DNA of 64,000 bases from a virus. A program made the position numbers and the translations under genes. The notes under the pieces were generated by a model. That model did no database searches. It had not been told where the DNA came from and saw only the letters and a list, made by a program, of their open reading frames with translations. The stretch is taken from IMG/VR virus record IMGVR_UViG_3300020205_005279, positions 1-64,000 of that record, one strand, 5' to 3'. Below are positions 15,198-25,200 of the stretch, piece by piece (positions within the stretch are counted from its first letter, which is position 1; each line of letters opens with the position of its first letter).

Positions 15198-18164
15198 ATG
15201 GGATTTTTTGAAGAGATAAGAGAACTTCGAGACGTTACTACTCGCTCCGTAGAAGTGAGTGGCGGAGTTTATTCCGATCCGTATAATGAGATTGGTACGG
15301 TGGTATCGGTATCGGATCCTAAAAAACTAGGCCGCGTAAAAGTTACCTATCAAGACGGAACAAGTAGCGATTGGATTTATGTTCTCAACGGTAGTAATAA
15401 GGGAGTGCTTAGCGCCCAATTCATTGGCTCGCCTTGCCTAATCGGGAAGGCTAACGGTAACTCTGAAGATGCTTTTGTGCTGGGGTTTTTTAATAAAAGC
15501 CCTGAGGCAGGGTTTCCGGGCGCGGCCTATCAGGTAGCCACGGTCAATCAACAAATTGATGCTTATAGGCCGGCCTCATCGCCGGGGGACCAGGGTCTAC
15601 TTTGCAACGAGGGGAATAGTGGCCGGCTCTATTTATTCGATAGTGAAAACGACCAGGTACTAGCAATTTGCATGCGGCGCGATAGCCGACAACTGGGCGA
15701 AGAGGCAACTTGGTCTTGGAAAACAATTACCCAAGGCAAACTTATTGAGAAGGGAGTTGATCCTGGGGTGCCCGAAGGCACGGCTACTAACGCAGCATAT
15801 GCCGGTAAAACGGGAATACCGCAATGCTCAAAATCCCTTGAGGGGGAAGTATTTGATTTTACCGAAGACCGCAAGTTTCGCAGTTTTCAAATTAAGTGCG
15901 GCAAGGACGAAAATGGGGACTACATATGGACCCCAGTAAGTGCTGCTCCGGTGTTTTTTCGCACGACCCTACCGCCCTGCACAGAGCGTCTTCATGGCAT
16001 GGACGCAATCCTCGACGAGGGTCTCAATTCCCAGGGGATTAAATGTTTACGGTACCAGGGCTCGATGAAATGGATAAATCCAGGCAAAAGAGAACCGATC
16101 CAATTTCACCGTCAAGACCCTCCTAAAACCAAACCTGAGTTTATTAATTCACGTAAGCCTATACCAGCTCTGGCGCAAAAAGCCGCTCCTGCTGCAGGTG
16201 ATTCTGTAGGCAATGCAACCATGGCAGTTTTGGACGAAATTGGTAAAAATATTCCGCCCACCGGCACTGATCCTGCCCTCAAAGCCGCATTAATGTCCGG
16301 TGGGGTACTCCCTCCTGCATTTAACCAGGCCAATTTTCTTTCTAATCTTGCAAAGGTTACAATTGCTAATAACTCTGGGGTAAGTATTGCAACGTTAAAT
16401 TCTTTGCTTACAAACGCTCTTAGCCAGGGAAATGTCATTGATGAGGAACTAGCAGTTGTACTTTCATCTTTGACAAGCGCTGGGGATCTTATTGCCCAAG
16501 GAATACAAAATAATACTCTAGATCGGGCTTTACAAACTGTAGGGCAAAAAGCTCTTAATCAAACACTAAGCACGATCTCTCCAGAGCTCCAGAGTGTATA
16601 CTTATCCTACGCGGCAGGCGGTGTGGTTGGGGCAATTGACTCAGTCGTCATGCTTGGTCTCCCTCAACTCCCTCCAGAGGTGGCCAAATTTGTATCTCCG
16701 ATATTAGACATTGGAACAGACTTTTTTAGAACGCAACCATCTGCTATTAATGATATACTAAATGCAGCCGTGGGGAGGGGAAGTGGACCCATTCAAGATG
16801 TAATTGGTGGACTTGTGAATGTGGTAGGCGGCCAAGGTAACATCTCCGGAAACATAGTCGGAGGCATTACTTCTGCTCTCCAAGGAGGTGGGCTGGGCGA
16901 AGTTGCAGGATTGGTAGGTAATTTTGCTGGGCTTTCAGGAATTCCGCTCCTTGGCGGCCAAGCAGGTATTCCGCAATTGGCCACTACAGCTCTAGAGCTT
17001 GTAGGACTTGGTCAACAACTAAGTGGTATATTAGGAGCTGGTGGAATAGGGCTCGATGCATTAGGAGCGCTTACCGCCCTTAATCCCGTGGCTGGAATTC
17101 TTGGCGGGCTTAAAGGGCTCGGGGGATTGTTTGGCGGCGGAGGCGGTGATTGTCCCTGTGATCCTAAATGCCGAAAAACCAAGCATTCAAAAGATTCGGA
17201 TGGAAATACTTTATTAACAGAGTGTGGTAATGTTATTGCTAACTCCGCCAGTTCATATAACCCCGAAGGGGATATGACAAAAAACAATGAAAACGTTGTT
17301 GCCGAGGTGCTTAGTCTTATCCCCACAGCGGTGGGCGAAGATTTATGTTTCCCGAACCCATTCGATCTTACCCAACTCATTAAATCGGTAAAACGACTAA
17401 ATGAGATGGCCGATCGCATCGACAGTGCTAAAAACGCCGATTGGCCAGAGCTTTGGACGGAACTAATGTACACCTTTGAGGCGGTGGAGAAGGCTTTTAA
17501 ACAAACAGATAACAACATTACAGGCGTAGAGTCAGTAGAACGAAAGCTTATTGACGCTCAACATCGCTTAATTACTAAGATGATGGACGGTAATGGTTCA
17601 TTTTTCTCTAAAGCTTTATTTAGTATTATAGATACCTCTAAGGCCGTACAAGACTTGTATAAATTTGTGCTAAAGTTAAACGCAGTAAAAAAAGGCGGTA
17701 AGGCACCTGTAGTTGTTACACCCTCATTGAAAACTGTATTTGGAAATATAGTAAAAATTGCCACTTTAAACTCCACAAGCAAAGCAGAAGCGGTTAATAT
17801 CCTTTCTAATATTGTGTTACCAGCCGACAAAGAATGGAGAAAATTAGCGCCCGGAGGAGATCTTCTCAATCTCAAGGATGTAATTTTAGGACTAATACCG
17901 GTTGACGTTCCACTCAATTTTGATAAATGTTTAACTAAGCGGAACAAAGACAAGGCTCTCAGGGATTCTCTGGAGTCTAAAATTAATTCACCGGTTTTGG
18001 GTGAACCCCTGTCTCTAGTCGAGGCAAAATTACCACAGAGCATTACCGAGGCCCTGGGAGTACCAGGTACACCCGGAACGCCTGGATCGCCATCTATTAG
18101 GGAAATCTTGGATCAAATTAAATATGACCAGGGTCGGGCGCGCGACGGCCAGGCCGATTGCTAA
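15198..18164 (+). CDS. Central spike / gp5-like OB-fold protein
   Basis: A 988-aa protein. Residues ~25-110 form the OB-fold seen in T4 gp5, P2 gpV and VgrG (IGTVVSVSDPKKLGRVKVTY, then a DWIYVL strand). Downstream there is a long Gly/Leu/Ile-rich region (~510-645), probably buried or repetitive. Near residue 647 comes a short cysteine motif CPCDPKC that could bind a metal, as spike tips do. The C-terminus has a short collagen-like GTPGTPGSP stretch. There is no lysozyme motif of the T4 gp5 type; cell-wall cutting instead seems to reside in the hub at 22236-25922. It would occupy the baseplate centre and pierce the outer envelope. Confidence 0.85.
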   Translation: MGFFEEIRELRDVTTRSVEVSGGVYSDPYNEIGTVVSVSDPKKLGRVKVTYQDGTSSDWIYVLNGSNKGVLSAQFIGSPCLIGKANGNSEDAFVLGFFNKSPEAGFPGAAYQVATVNQQIDAYRPASSPGDQGLLCNEGNSGRLYLFDSENDQVLAICMRRDSRQLGEEATWSWKTITQGKLIEKGVDPGVPEGTATNAAYAGKTGIPQCSKSLEGEVFDFTEDRKFRSFQIKCGKDENGDYIWTPVSAAPVFFRTTLPPCTERLHGMDAILDEGLNSQGIKCLRYQGSMKWINPGKREPIQFHRQDPPKTKPEFINSRKPIPALAQKAAPAAGDSVGNATMAVLDEIGKNIPPTGTDPALKAALMSGGVLPPAFNQANFLSNLAKVTIANNSGVSIATLNSLLTNALSQGNVIDEELAVVLSSLTSAGDLIAQGIQNNTLDRALQTVGQKALNQTLSTISPELQSVYLSYAAGGVVGAIDSVVMLGLPQLPPEVAKFVSPILDIGTDFFRTQPSAINDILNAAVGRGSGPIQDVIGGLVNVVGGQGNISGNIVGGITSALQGGGLGEVAGLVGNFAGLSGIPLLGGQAGIPQLATTALELVGLGQQLSGILGAGGIGLDALGALTALNPVAGILGGLKGLGGLFGGGGGDCPCDPKCRKTKHSKDSDGNTLLTECGNVIANSASSYNPEGDMTKNNENVVAEVLSLIPTAVGEDLCFPNPFDLTQLIKSVKRLNEMADRIDSAKNADWPELWTELMYTFEAVEKAFKQTDNNITGVESVERKLIDAQHRLITKMMDGNGSFFSKALFSIIDTSKAVQDLYKFVLKLNAVKKGGKAPVVVTPSLKTVFGNIVKIATLNSTSKAEAVNILSNIVLPADKEWRKLAPGGDLLNLKDVILGLIPVDVPLNFDKCLTKRNKDKALRDSLESKINSPVLGEPLSLVEAKLPQSITEALGVPGTPGTPGSPSIREILDQIKYDQGRARDGQADC

Positions 18165-18168
18165 TTTT

Positions 18169-19788
18169 ATGAATAAACAACAACTAAACAAAGAAAGAGA
18201 AACAGTAGCGGAGATGGAGAAAAGTCTTTTATTCCTCTCTTCAACTGACAAGCAGGAACTACTTAGGTTGAAATGTCGAACGGACTTTTTGACTTTTGCG
18301 AGATACATAACCTCCGAAGTCCCCATAGCGGGTAAATTTCAACCGTTCAAAGTCCACGAGGTGATCGGAAATTTTTTGCAAAACATTGGGGACGGAAGAA
18401 AAGACTATAAGCAATCCGCGATCTCCTTACCACCACGATCGGGAAAATCACTACTCATATCAAAGGTATTTCCAGCCTGGCAGATGGGAAGGTCGCCAAC
18501 AGCTCAGTTTATTATGAGTTCATATGCGTTACAACTCACCAGTGAAAATTCACGGGCGGTGATTGAGTTTATCTCTCACGAACAGTTTAAGTGGATTTTT
18601 CCGGAATGCGAAATAGACCGCGAAAAATGTAATTTAAGTGCCATAAGAAACAACAATGGCGGACTTATTAAAATTGCCTCGGCTGGTGGTAGTGTTACCG
18701 GATTTGGCTTTGGAACGATCGACGATAGCGAATTACCAGGTGTGGGAATCCTTGATGACCTTTTGGCTGATGGCAATTCCGCGGCGATCATGGAAAGCAC
18801 CTTTGCTTGGACGCAGACCCAGTTTTTAACCCGTGGTCTACCAAACCATGCAATCATTTCAATGGGCACTAGGTTTCACGTAGATGATATTATTGGCCAA
18901 CTTTTAAAGGCCGACCCCGAGCGCTGGAGAGAGCTCAATGTTCCTGCACTATGCGTCGATGAAGAATATGACATATTGGATAGGAAGTTGGGGGAGTCGC
19001 ATTGGCCAGAATTTTTCCCCGTGGAGAACCTTGAGGCAATACGTAAATCAATTGGTGATAGGGACTTTAACTCACTCTACCAAGGTCGCCCTGCCGGAGA
19101 ACAGGGTGCAATTTTTAAAGAGCCGTGGTTGCAATATCATGAAAAAAATCTAGGCCGATATTCTTATATTTACGCAACTATAGATACGGCCTATAAAGCA
19201 GAAACAGTCAATGATTACACAGCGATATGTATTTGGGGATTCGATAAAAAAACGATTAAACTTCACCTAATACACTACGTTTTAGACCGAATTGAGTTTC
19301 CGGAAATGGAAAAACTTCTTCCCCAGCTCATTAAGCAGTGGAAAATTCGGTCCGTTTATATTGAAGGAAGGGCCGCTGGCATGCCCCTAATCCAGACATT
19401 GCGCCGAACCACTAACATTTCGATTAAAGAGTTAGTGCCTTCAAAAGACAAAGTATTACGGGCCAACGCCGTTGCCCCCATTGTGGAAAGCGGCGTGGTT
19501 TCATTATATGAAAACTTGCCCCAACTACCCGAGCGAGTATCCGAACTTACATCCTTTCCGTTTATTAAAAACGATGACTTTGTAGATTCATTCGTGTATG
19601 GAGTCACCGTGTATCGCGATGAGCTTATGGGCTCTGGCACAGTACACGGTGGGGACAGAAACGTTTTACCTAGGCTTGTCCATGATCCATTTTATCGTGG
19701 AGGTAGTAAGCGGGTTTCAACTCAAGTTGGCCTAGTAGGTAGAAATACTAACACTACCACGTCGACTTCCACCACCAGGTACTTATAA
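18169..19788 (+). CDS. terL: Terminase large subunit
   Basis: The DNA-packaging motor, 539 aa from the ATG at 18169 (MNKQQ), 5 bases after the spike gene stop. ATPase motifs: Walker A PPRSGKS (88-94), Walker B GILDD (193-197) and the coupling motif GTRFHVDD (233-240). The nuclease domain (RNase H fold) shows D339 in ATIDTAY, E399 in YIEGRA and D473 in KNDDFVDSF. The layout (NSRAVIEFISHEQFKWIFPE, GSVTGFGFGT, TRFHVDD) follows the TIGR01630-like terminase group rather than T4 gp17. A longer in-frame ATG at 18124 would overlap the upstream gene by 41 bases and adds no conserved motif. Confidence 0.95.
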   Translation: MNKQQLNKERETVAEMEKSLLFLSSTDKQELLRLKCRTDFLTFARYITSEVPIAGKFQPFKVHEVIGNFLQNIGDGRKDYKQSAISLPPRSGKSLLISKVFPAWQMGRSPTAQFIMSSYALQLTSENSRAVIEFISHEQFKWIFPECEIDREKCNLSAIRNNNGGLIKIASAGGSVTGFGFGTIDDSELPGVGILDDLLADGNSAAIMESTFAWTQTQFLTRGLPNHAIISMGTRFHVDDIIGQLLKADPERWRELNVPALCVDEEYDILDRKLGESHWPEFFPVENLEAIRKSIGDRDFNSLYQGRPAGEQGAIFKEPWLQYHEKNLGRYSYIYATIDTAYKAETVNDYTAICIWGFDKKTIKLHLIHYVLDRIEFPEMEKLLPQLIKQWKIRSVYIEGRAAGMPLIQTLRRTTNISIKELVPSKDKVLRANAVAPIVESGVVSLYENLPQLPERVSELTSFPFIKNDDFVDSFVYGVTVYRDELMGSGTVHGGDRNVLPRLVHDPFYRGGSKRVSTQVGLVGRNTNTTTSTSTTRYL

Positions 19789-19800
19789 ACAATGTTTATA

Positions 19801-19809
19801 TGGTACAAT
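19801..19809 (+). promoter_or_regulatory. Extended -10 promoter box
   Basis: TGGTACAAT, an extended -10 with a TACAAT core, lies 40 bases before the thioredoxin-like gene and just after the terminase stop. It suggests a separate, host-sigma-driven transcript for the thioredoxin and sigma genes. The -35 region is weak. Confidence 0.45.
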
Positions 19810-19849
19810 ATACCTAACGTATCACCTGCAGGAATACTCTCATAATCTT

Positions 19850-20170
19850 ATGACAGACCAACAAGACTTTAAGTATAAAGCAGTTTTCTTTCACCAACCG
19901 GGATGTGTTGCTTGCAATACCATGAAACCTGTGTGGGTAGAAACTGCAAATGAGTTGGCGGAAGAATATCCGCACTATGCAATTGGCTTCGGGGACTGGG
20001 ACGTAACGTCCGACGACTGGGCGTTTTGCGATCAGATCGAATGTGATGGGACCCCTAACTTTGCCATTTTTGGCGAAGAGTCCGAGCTCCTCGGGTTAAA
20101 CACCGCTGGTATATTGGCCAAGACCCAACTCAAAGATTTTATTATTAGCTCCATTGAGCAGGGTAATTAG
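19850..20170 (+). CDS. Thioredoxin-like protein
   Basis: A 106-aa thioredoxin-fold protein. The redox motif is CVAC (C19, C22) after an FFHQPG strand-loop, rather than the classical WCGPC. The cis-proline motif GTPNFAIF (P69) is present. Two more cysteines (C60, C65) follow. It may supply electrons to the phage ribonucleotide reductase (NrdB is encoded in this window) or act as a processivity partner, as thioredoxin does in T7. Its own extended -10 box and early-type neighbours suggest early or middle expression. The downstream sigma gene starts 2 bases after its stop. Confidence 0.88.
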   Translation: MTDQQDFKYKAVFFHQPGCVACNTMKPVWVETANELAEEYPHYAIGFGDWDVTSDDWAFCDQIECDGTPNFAIFGEESELLGLNTAGILAKTQLKDFIISSIEQGN

Positions 20171-20171
20171 T

Positions 20172-20924
20172 ATGTCATCTCATGTAAATCTCTCTCCAAC
20201 CAGGATGAGCTGCCGAACAAGTGATCGCGATCGGCACATTGTTTCGCAAGCGTGGAAAGCTAATCAAGTCGCTCGTAAAATTAGTAGTTTTACAGGATTG
20301 CCATACGAAGAACTCCGCGATGCGGCTCTTGAGTACATTGTTCGCATCTACGATTCATGGGATCAAAGCAAAGGTGCTAATTTTTCTACCTGGGTGAATA
20401 GGTGTTTGCAGTTTCACATGTTAAATTATCTTCGCGATAATTCCCGGTTGATAAAAATACCCCGGTCCTATTCAGATTTATATCTGAAAATTCGTAAATA
20501 TACTACCAAAGATCCGAACGTTACCGACGATCAAATTGCTGAAAAAATTCAAGTTCCCGTAAAAAAAGTCAGAGCGGTACGCCAGGCTTTTTCCATGTCG
20601 TTTTCGCAGATAACTGAGTATTCCAATGTTATCGAACCGAACTACGACACAGAATTTACCATAGGGGACTTTATGGAAAATCATCGTGGGCTGTTGCATA
20701 AAATCACGGACCTGGAAGAACCCGACGAAACGTTCCTTACTGATTACTTGGTAAAGAAACGTAGTGTTTCCACCTTGTTACGTAAAAATCCACATTTGCG
20801 TAACGCTGATGATATCAAACGCTATTCAGAGCAACTCATTGAATTTGTATTATGCGACGCATCATATCCCTCCAAGGCGCCGATTACGGCAAAGGCCAGT
20901 TCGAAAAAAAGTGGAGCGAAATAA
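20172..20924 (+). CDS. Sigma-70-family (late-type) sigma factor
   Basis: A 250-aa RNA polymerase sigma factor. Region 2 lies at about residues 24-97 (YEELRDAALEYIVRIYDSWD, then FSTWVNRCLQFHMLNYLRDN and LIKIPR). Region 3 lies at about 100-140 (TDDQIAEKIQVPVKKVRAVR). I see no convincing region 4 helix-turn-helix; the C-terminal ~100 residues are Lys-rich and low in similarity to housekeeping sigma factors. This is the architecture of phage late sigma factors such as T4 gp55, which read a -10-like element only. I start at the ATG at 20172, two bases after the thioredoxin stop; a TTG 18 bases upstream is possible. The 3' end overlaps the next gene by 73 bases. Confidence 0.85.
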   Translation: MSSHVNLSPTRMSCRTSDRDRHIVSQAWKANQVARKISSFTGLPYEELRDAALEYIVRIYDSWDQSKGANFSTWVNRCLQFHMLNYLRDNSRLIKIPRSYSDLYLKIRKYTTKDPNVTDDQIAEKIQVPVKKVRAVRQAFSMSFSQITEYSNVIEPNYDTEFTIGDFMENHRGLLHKITDLEEPDETFLTDYLVKKRSVSTLLRKNPHLRNADDIKRYSEQLIEFVLCDASYPSKAPITAKASSKKSGAK

Positions 20925-21550
20925 CCTCGGCGACTGAGTGTAATTACTTTGTTCGTGGCGACGACGAGGCATTTCTCAACGAGGTTGTAGACCTTGTTCC
21001 TCAGTGGAAGGCCATCAAGGACCGCGGAGGGGTTCGTTATAAGATTAGGAATAAAAAGTTTCAGGGTAAGGCTGTGAGGGGAGCCGTAATGGTCACCCCT
21101 AGGTCGAAGAGTGAAATATGGTTGGGGAAGGGTAAGGTGGTAGATGCACTTTTTCCTAAAAAAGTAGAGACGCCCGTCTATGTGCAAAATAAACGCGAGG
21201 CGTTAATGGCCATGAGGCAAATCATAGATCCACAAATAAAAGCATATAGGCAAAGCGTTCTTCGCCAACTCAAAAAGAAACCGCTAAAATGCCCTATATC
21301 CCACGACTTTTTAGAAGCGACTGAGTTTCATATCGACCACAAATACCCCTTTAAGAACCTAGTTGAAGAGTGGTGTAGGGATGTGCATGTAGACTTGGAA
21401 AACTTACAAGTTTATTGCCGTGGCACTAAATGTTATATGAGAGACACAGATCTAGCAGAATCGTGGTTTGATTTTCATATGATGAATGCGCAGCTCCAGG
21501 CACTCAGCGCCGAGGAAAATCTAAAGAAGGGTTCTAAGTACTACGGTTAG
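20852..21550 (+). CDS. HNH-like nuclease (CPIS...HIDH type)
   Basis: A 232-aa protein. The C-terminal half has CPISHDFLEATEFHIDHKYP (from about residue 148), a zinc/HNH-like arrangement followed by a conserved-looking NLQVYCRGTKCYM segment; similar regions occur in proteins with DUF3223-like N-terminal domains. The N-terminal ~110 residues (SATECNYFVRGDDEAFLNEV and following) fit such a domain. It starts inside the sigma gene with a 73-base overlap; there is no later in-frame ATG before the conserved region, so the overlap is probably real. Its stop overlaps the stop of the convergent gene at 21547. Likely roles are DNA processing or homing; DUF3223 membership is tentative. Confidence 0.65.
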   Translation: MRRIISLQGADYGKGQFEKKWSEITSATECNYFVRGDDEAFLNEVVDLVPQWKAIKDRGGVRYKIRNKKFQGKAVRGAVMVTPRSKSEIWLGKGKVVDALFPKKVETPVYVQNKREALMAMRQIIDPQIKAYRQSVLRQLKKKPLKCPISHDFLEATEFHIDHKYPFKNLVEEWCRDVHVDLENLQVYCRGTKCYMRDTDLAESWFDFHMMNAQLQALSAEENLKKGSKYYG

Positions 21551-22239
21551 CGACGTTTGCGCCCACTGGTTTTTTTCTTCTGCGAGCTGGAATCGGTTTG
21601 GGCGGTGAAGCCCACACCAGCCATCTTAGGCTGAGACTTACCAACAAATTTTAACATTGCTAGATCATCGCTCAGATCAACATCGCCAAAGGTTAGTTCA
21701 AAAATCTCAATGGCGGCTTTGGCCATCATATCCTCGAGCCCTTGTGTGGTCTTATCGCCAGTTAACCAGGGCTTTCTTTTATCTACATTGGCCGCATAGC
21801 CCATACGATTTGCCACCTCGTAGATGCCTTGGCCCTTACGTCCGACATAATGCCCACCATATAACCTGCCCGTAATAATTCTAACACCTTCCTCCTTATA
21901 CCTTTTTTGTAAGTATTGGATTACTGCCCCGTCTGGGTTCTGTTTTTCAATATAGATTTCTAGTTCTTTGATAGCGGACTCGGCCTTGGAGATTAGTGCT
22001 TCGCCAGGTTTGCCTCTGAACTCAACATCAACGCTTGCCTCGCCTAACGCTCTGACATATTGCGAGAGATTGTACTCAACCTCCCTGGAGTATTGTTCGG
22101 CAACGTGGGCTAACATAGCCTCCCTGGCGCTCCGCATTGACTGCTCGAGGAGTTGGGATTTGGCGGTTTGGATAATGTCCTTTTTGGCCGATTGGAGCAC
22201 TGAGCCCATAATCGCTGCGGCCAGGGCCTTATAGATCAT
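21547..22239 (-). CDS. Virion-type protein, HK97 gp10-like guess
   Basis: A 230-aa protein coupled by a 4-base ATGA overlap to the end of the hub gene. The N-terminal half is a long helix (SAKKDIIQTAKSQLLEQSMR). The middle contains RIITGRLYGGHYVGRKGQG and YAANVDKRKPWLTG, a pattern loosely like tail-completion proteins of the HK97 gp10 type. The C-terminal tail is Lys/Arg-rich. Its position suggests a tail-end assembly or completion role. The family call is weak; coding status is supported by overlap, length and codon structure. Confidence 0.6.
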   Translation of the reverse strand: MIYKALAAAIMGSVLQSAKKDIIQTAKSQLLEQSMRSAREAMLAHVAEQYSREVEYNLSQYVRALGEASVDVEFRGKPGEALISKAESAIKELEIYIEKQNPDGAVIQYLQKRYKEEGVRIITGRLYGGHYVGRKGQGIYEVANRMGYAANVDKRKPWLTGDKTTQGLEDMMAKAAIEIFELTFGDVDLSDDLAMLKFVGKSQPKMAGVGFTAQTDSSSQKKKTSGRKRR

Positions 22240-25200
22240 GGGGTTGGTTTATTGCACTTAATTTTGTTAAAATAAGACCTGGCGGCTGGAGATCGATTTC
22301 CAACTTCAAACTCTGGATTGGCTGGTACTTCAAACTCCCTCATAAAGTACTCCATGGCTTCCTCGGGAGTTTTTGCATTATTCATTTTATTTACGGTTGA
22401 TTTATATGTAGTCTGGAGTTCTCCTTTCAAAAAACTTAATTGCTGATCTAATGAGCAATTTCTTCCACACTTGTACGTAGAAGCAAGAGCATCTGCCCTA
22501 CTACCGCACCATTGAACAAGACCATACGCTGTACTTCCTAAGATTCTTGATCTTGATTCAGGGCGAGTACATCCGTTACCGGCTCTTGAAGTATTATGGA
22601 TATTAAAATTGACTCCACTTTCTTTTTCCATGTTTGCCAGAACTCCAGCAAAACCATTTTGAGTTTTTAGCCCGGAGGAATATAAGGCGTTAATTATTGC
22701 ATCTTGAGTTGGATTGCCAGTTTGGCAATTTGCGGCGGGGAAAGAGCCCTGGGTATTGGCAGGGGTGGTGGTGTCTGGGCCTTGGGCCGCGGCCTGGGAC
22801 CAGTATTGGGCCTCACCGCACAACTCCTCAGTAGAGTCTTTACCATTCTCCGTCTTCCAGTGCAAATCGCCAAGCGATCTCATATATCCATAGTAGTCCG
22901 TTGTATTTTTTAATTCCCCGGCGTTTCTCATAGAGGCCAAGTAGTTGGGGAAGGTCGGGGCTTTGATATCCCGAGTACCCCAGGCACTTCGGCCTTCCAG
23001 GTCTACGCGAAGGTCCCCGTCTCTCCACTTATATTTACACTGGGTAATAAACCAGTTCTTGAATCTACTAGGAATCCAGATGCCAGGGTCGGTGCCATTA
23101 TCATCTCCACGTGGCCCGCCATTCTCCACCCATGAGTCGTAGTCGGATATGAGTGACAAGATGGTTCGGCCAGGGATAATGCGCAGCGATCGTGGAACGC
23201 CCTTAAACCCGGTTTCAAGTGTCAGGCCTTGTGTTGCAGGTGCGGCTTGCATGTTGGGTGAGGTCTTTCCCCCACCCGACGAGGAGCGAAGCCCGGCAAT
23301 GTTTGGCGGAATAGATTGCGGTGCAAGGTGAGCAATAAGAACTTCTCCCTCGGGAGTAGATACTATAACGTGGTTACCAAATCCTCCTCCGCAACCGTCA
23401 CTTAGAGAGTTTTCCTTAGTGCATTTTGTTTCAACAACTTGCTTTACTGAGGCCCCATTAACTGCGTATACTGGTTGACCAGCTTTTTGAAATCCAAAGT
23501 CTATCCCCTTGTGGTTTCTACCGGCGCCATATCCTTGGTTTCTATCTACCGAACCCATGGGCAAATTACCAATTAAAAAGTATTTATTTGCAACGTTTGT
23601 AAGCATTGCTTCCGACCCAGCACTGGGGCCCCCAGAAAATTGAAAATGAACGTGGGGAGCAGAGGAGCGACCTGTACCACCTACCCTACCAAGAAGTATC
23701 CCTTGACTTTCACTAGATGGTTGTTGAGGCGCAGCAGTTCCTGCAGACCTTGCTTTTTCTGCAGCTATGGCTCTCATTGTTGGATCCATGAGTTGCTTGT
23801 AAAGCGCTTCCTTCTGAGCAGGAGTCCCCGAAACAAATATTTTGGTAGTGGGGGCATCCATTCTACCAACTTCGAGAATAGTGCCACCACGATTTGGGAT
23901 ACCAAGACCGTCTCTATGGTTTACGCTAAAGGCCCCGTATGAGGAGGCTAAAGCGTTATCGCTTTGCCAGATGTTTTTTCCTCCACGCGGTGGAATAACC
24001 CCACTCTTTCCCGCAACCTCGTCATTATGAATTTCAATTACTTGTTTTCCAGAAGCTACGGCTTGTTCGGTAATTTTGAATTGACTGCGCGAGTCACTTT
24101 CTGGGATATTAGATGATGGAGGGAAATAAAACTCTGTAAAATCAGAGATGCCATACGATGCGGCATTGCGTTGCGCCCACTTAACAAGTTCTACATTTAG
24201 TGCTCTTTCATTTGGAGCGCCTGAAGGGAAGTCTGCATGCCCTGCCATCAGAAGAACTTTTTTTGGCTTTTGTGTAGTGTTGGCGCTCCAATCTTTAGAG
24301 GTGGCTTTAGGCGCTGGTGGAACTACGTTGGTTGCTGACGCCGGTGCGGCCTTTGGAGCAGCGTCTTTTAACTCTTCTTCAGGCACCGCCCAATCCCACA
24401 CGATCTGGGGGTTGAGGGTAACCAACTCATTCTTAAATCCTTCGATAAAAAACCGCGTGAACTCGGGCTTTTCGGCGGTAGAGGAGCCGATCTCTTGACT
24501 AATTTCCAGGACATCATTTGCTTTAACTTTTACGTTGCTGAGCCCCGTGGTCTCTTGGCGGATTTGACGAGAGAAGCATTTTTTCGTTTCCTGTGTGTCG
24601 CAAGCCTGAAGGAAGAATTTGGTAGAGATGATTACCCTGCCATTAGCAGTGTCGGCCTCACGAACCTTACCACTCAGATAGGAAATTGCGGTGGTACCGT
24701 TGGGCGCAATTCCGAACAAATTGGCGTCTTTTAAACGTTCGTTAATTACTGTAATGCCACCACCTGCCTGTCCTGCGGCGGGTTTAGAGTCTTTCCAAGC
24801 AAATCCGGTTAGTCGTGGTGCGCCTTTAATGTGTGGAGATACTGGCTCGAAGAGTTGGGGGAAGGCAACTTTCTTTACCTTCTCCAAGGCTTTTTTGCGA
24901 CGCTCTGGAGTTATGTTTTGTACGGTATATGAGGATGCGTTGAAGGCCTCGGAAACGTACTGGTCGCCATTGTTGCGGTTTGAGCCCTGCTCAAGATTGA
25001 GCATTAAAAATGTGAGATCGGGCTGACCGTTGATTTCGTAACTTTCATAGAGGCCCTTGCCAAGATAAAATACGGAGCAACCTTGGTCGATCTCGCCCCG
25101 CGTGCACATAGAAATCTTATTGGCATACTCACGAGTGGGAAGAGTGAGAGTATTACCACCGACCGAATCAATAACTTTTTTAATTGCTTCGTCAGGAGTA

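Noticed and set aside
18124-18168. Longer start for the terminase gene
   Set aside because: It would overlap the spike gene by 41 bases and adds only 15 residues of low similarity; the ATG at 18169 follows the upstream stop by 5 bases.
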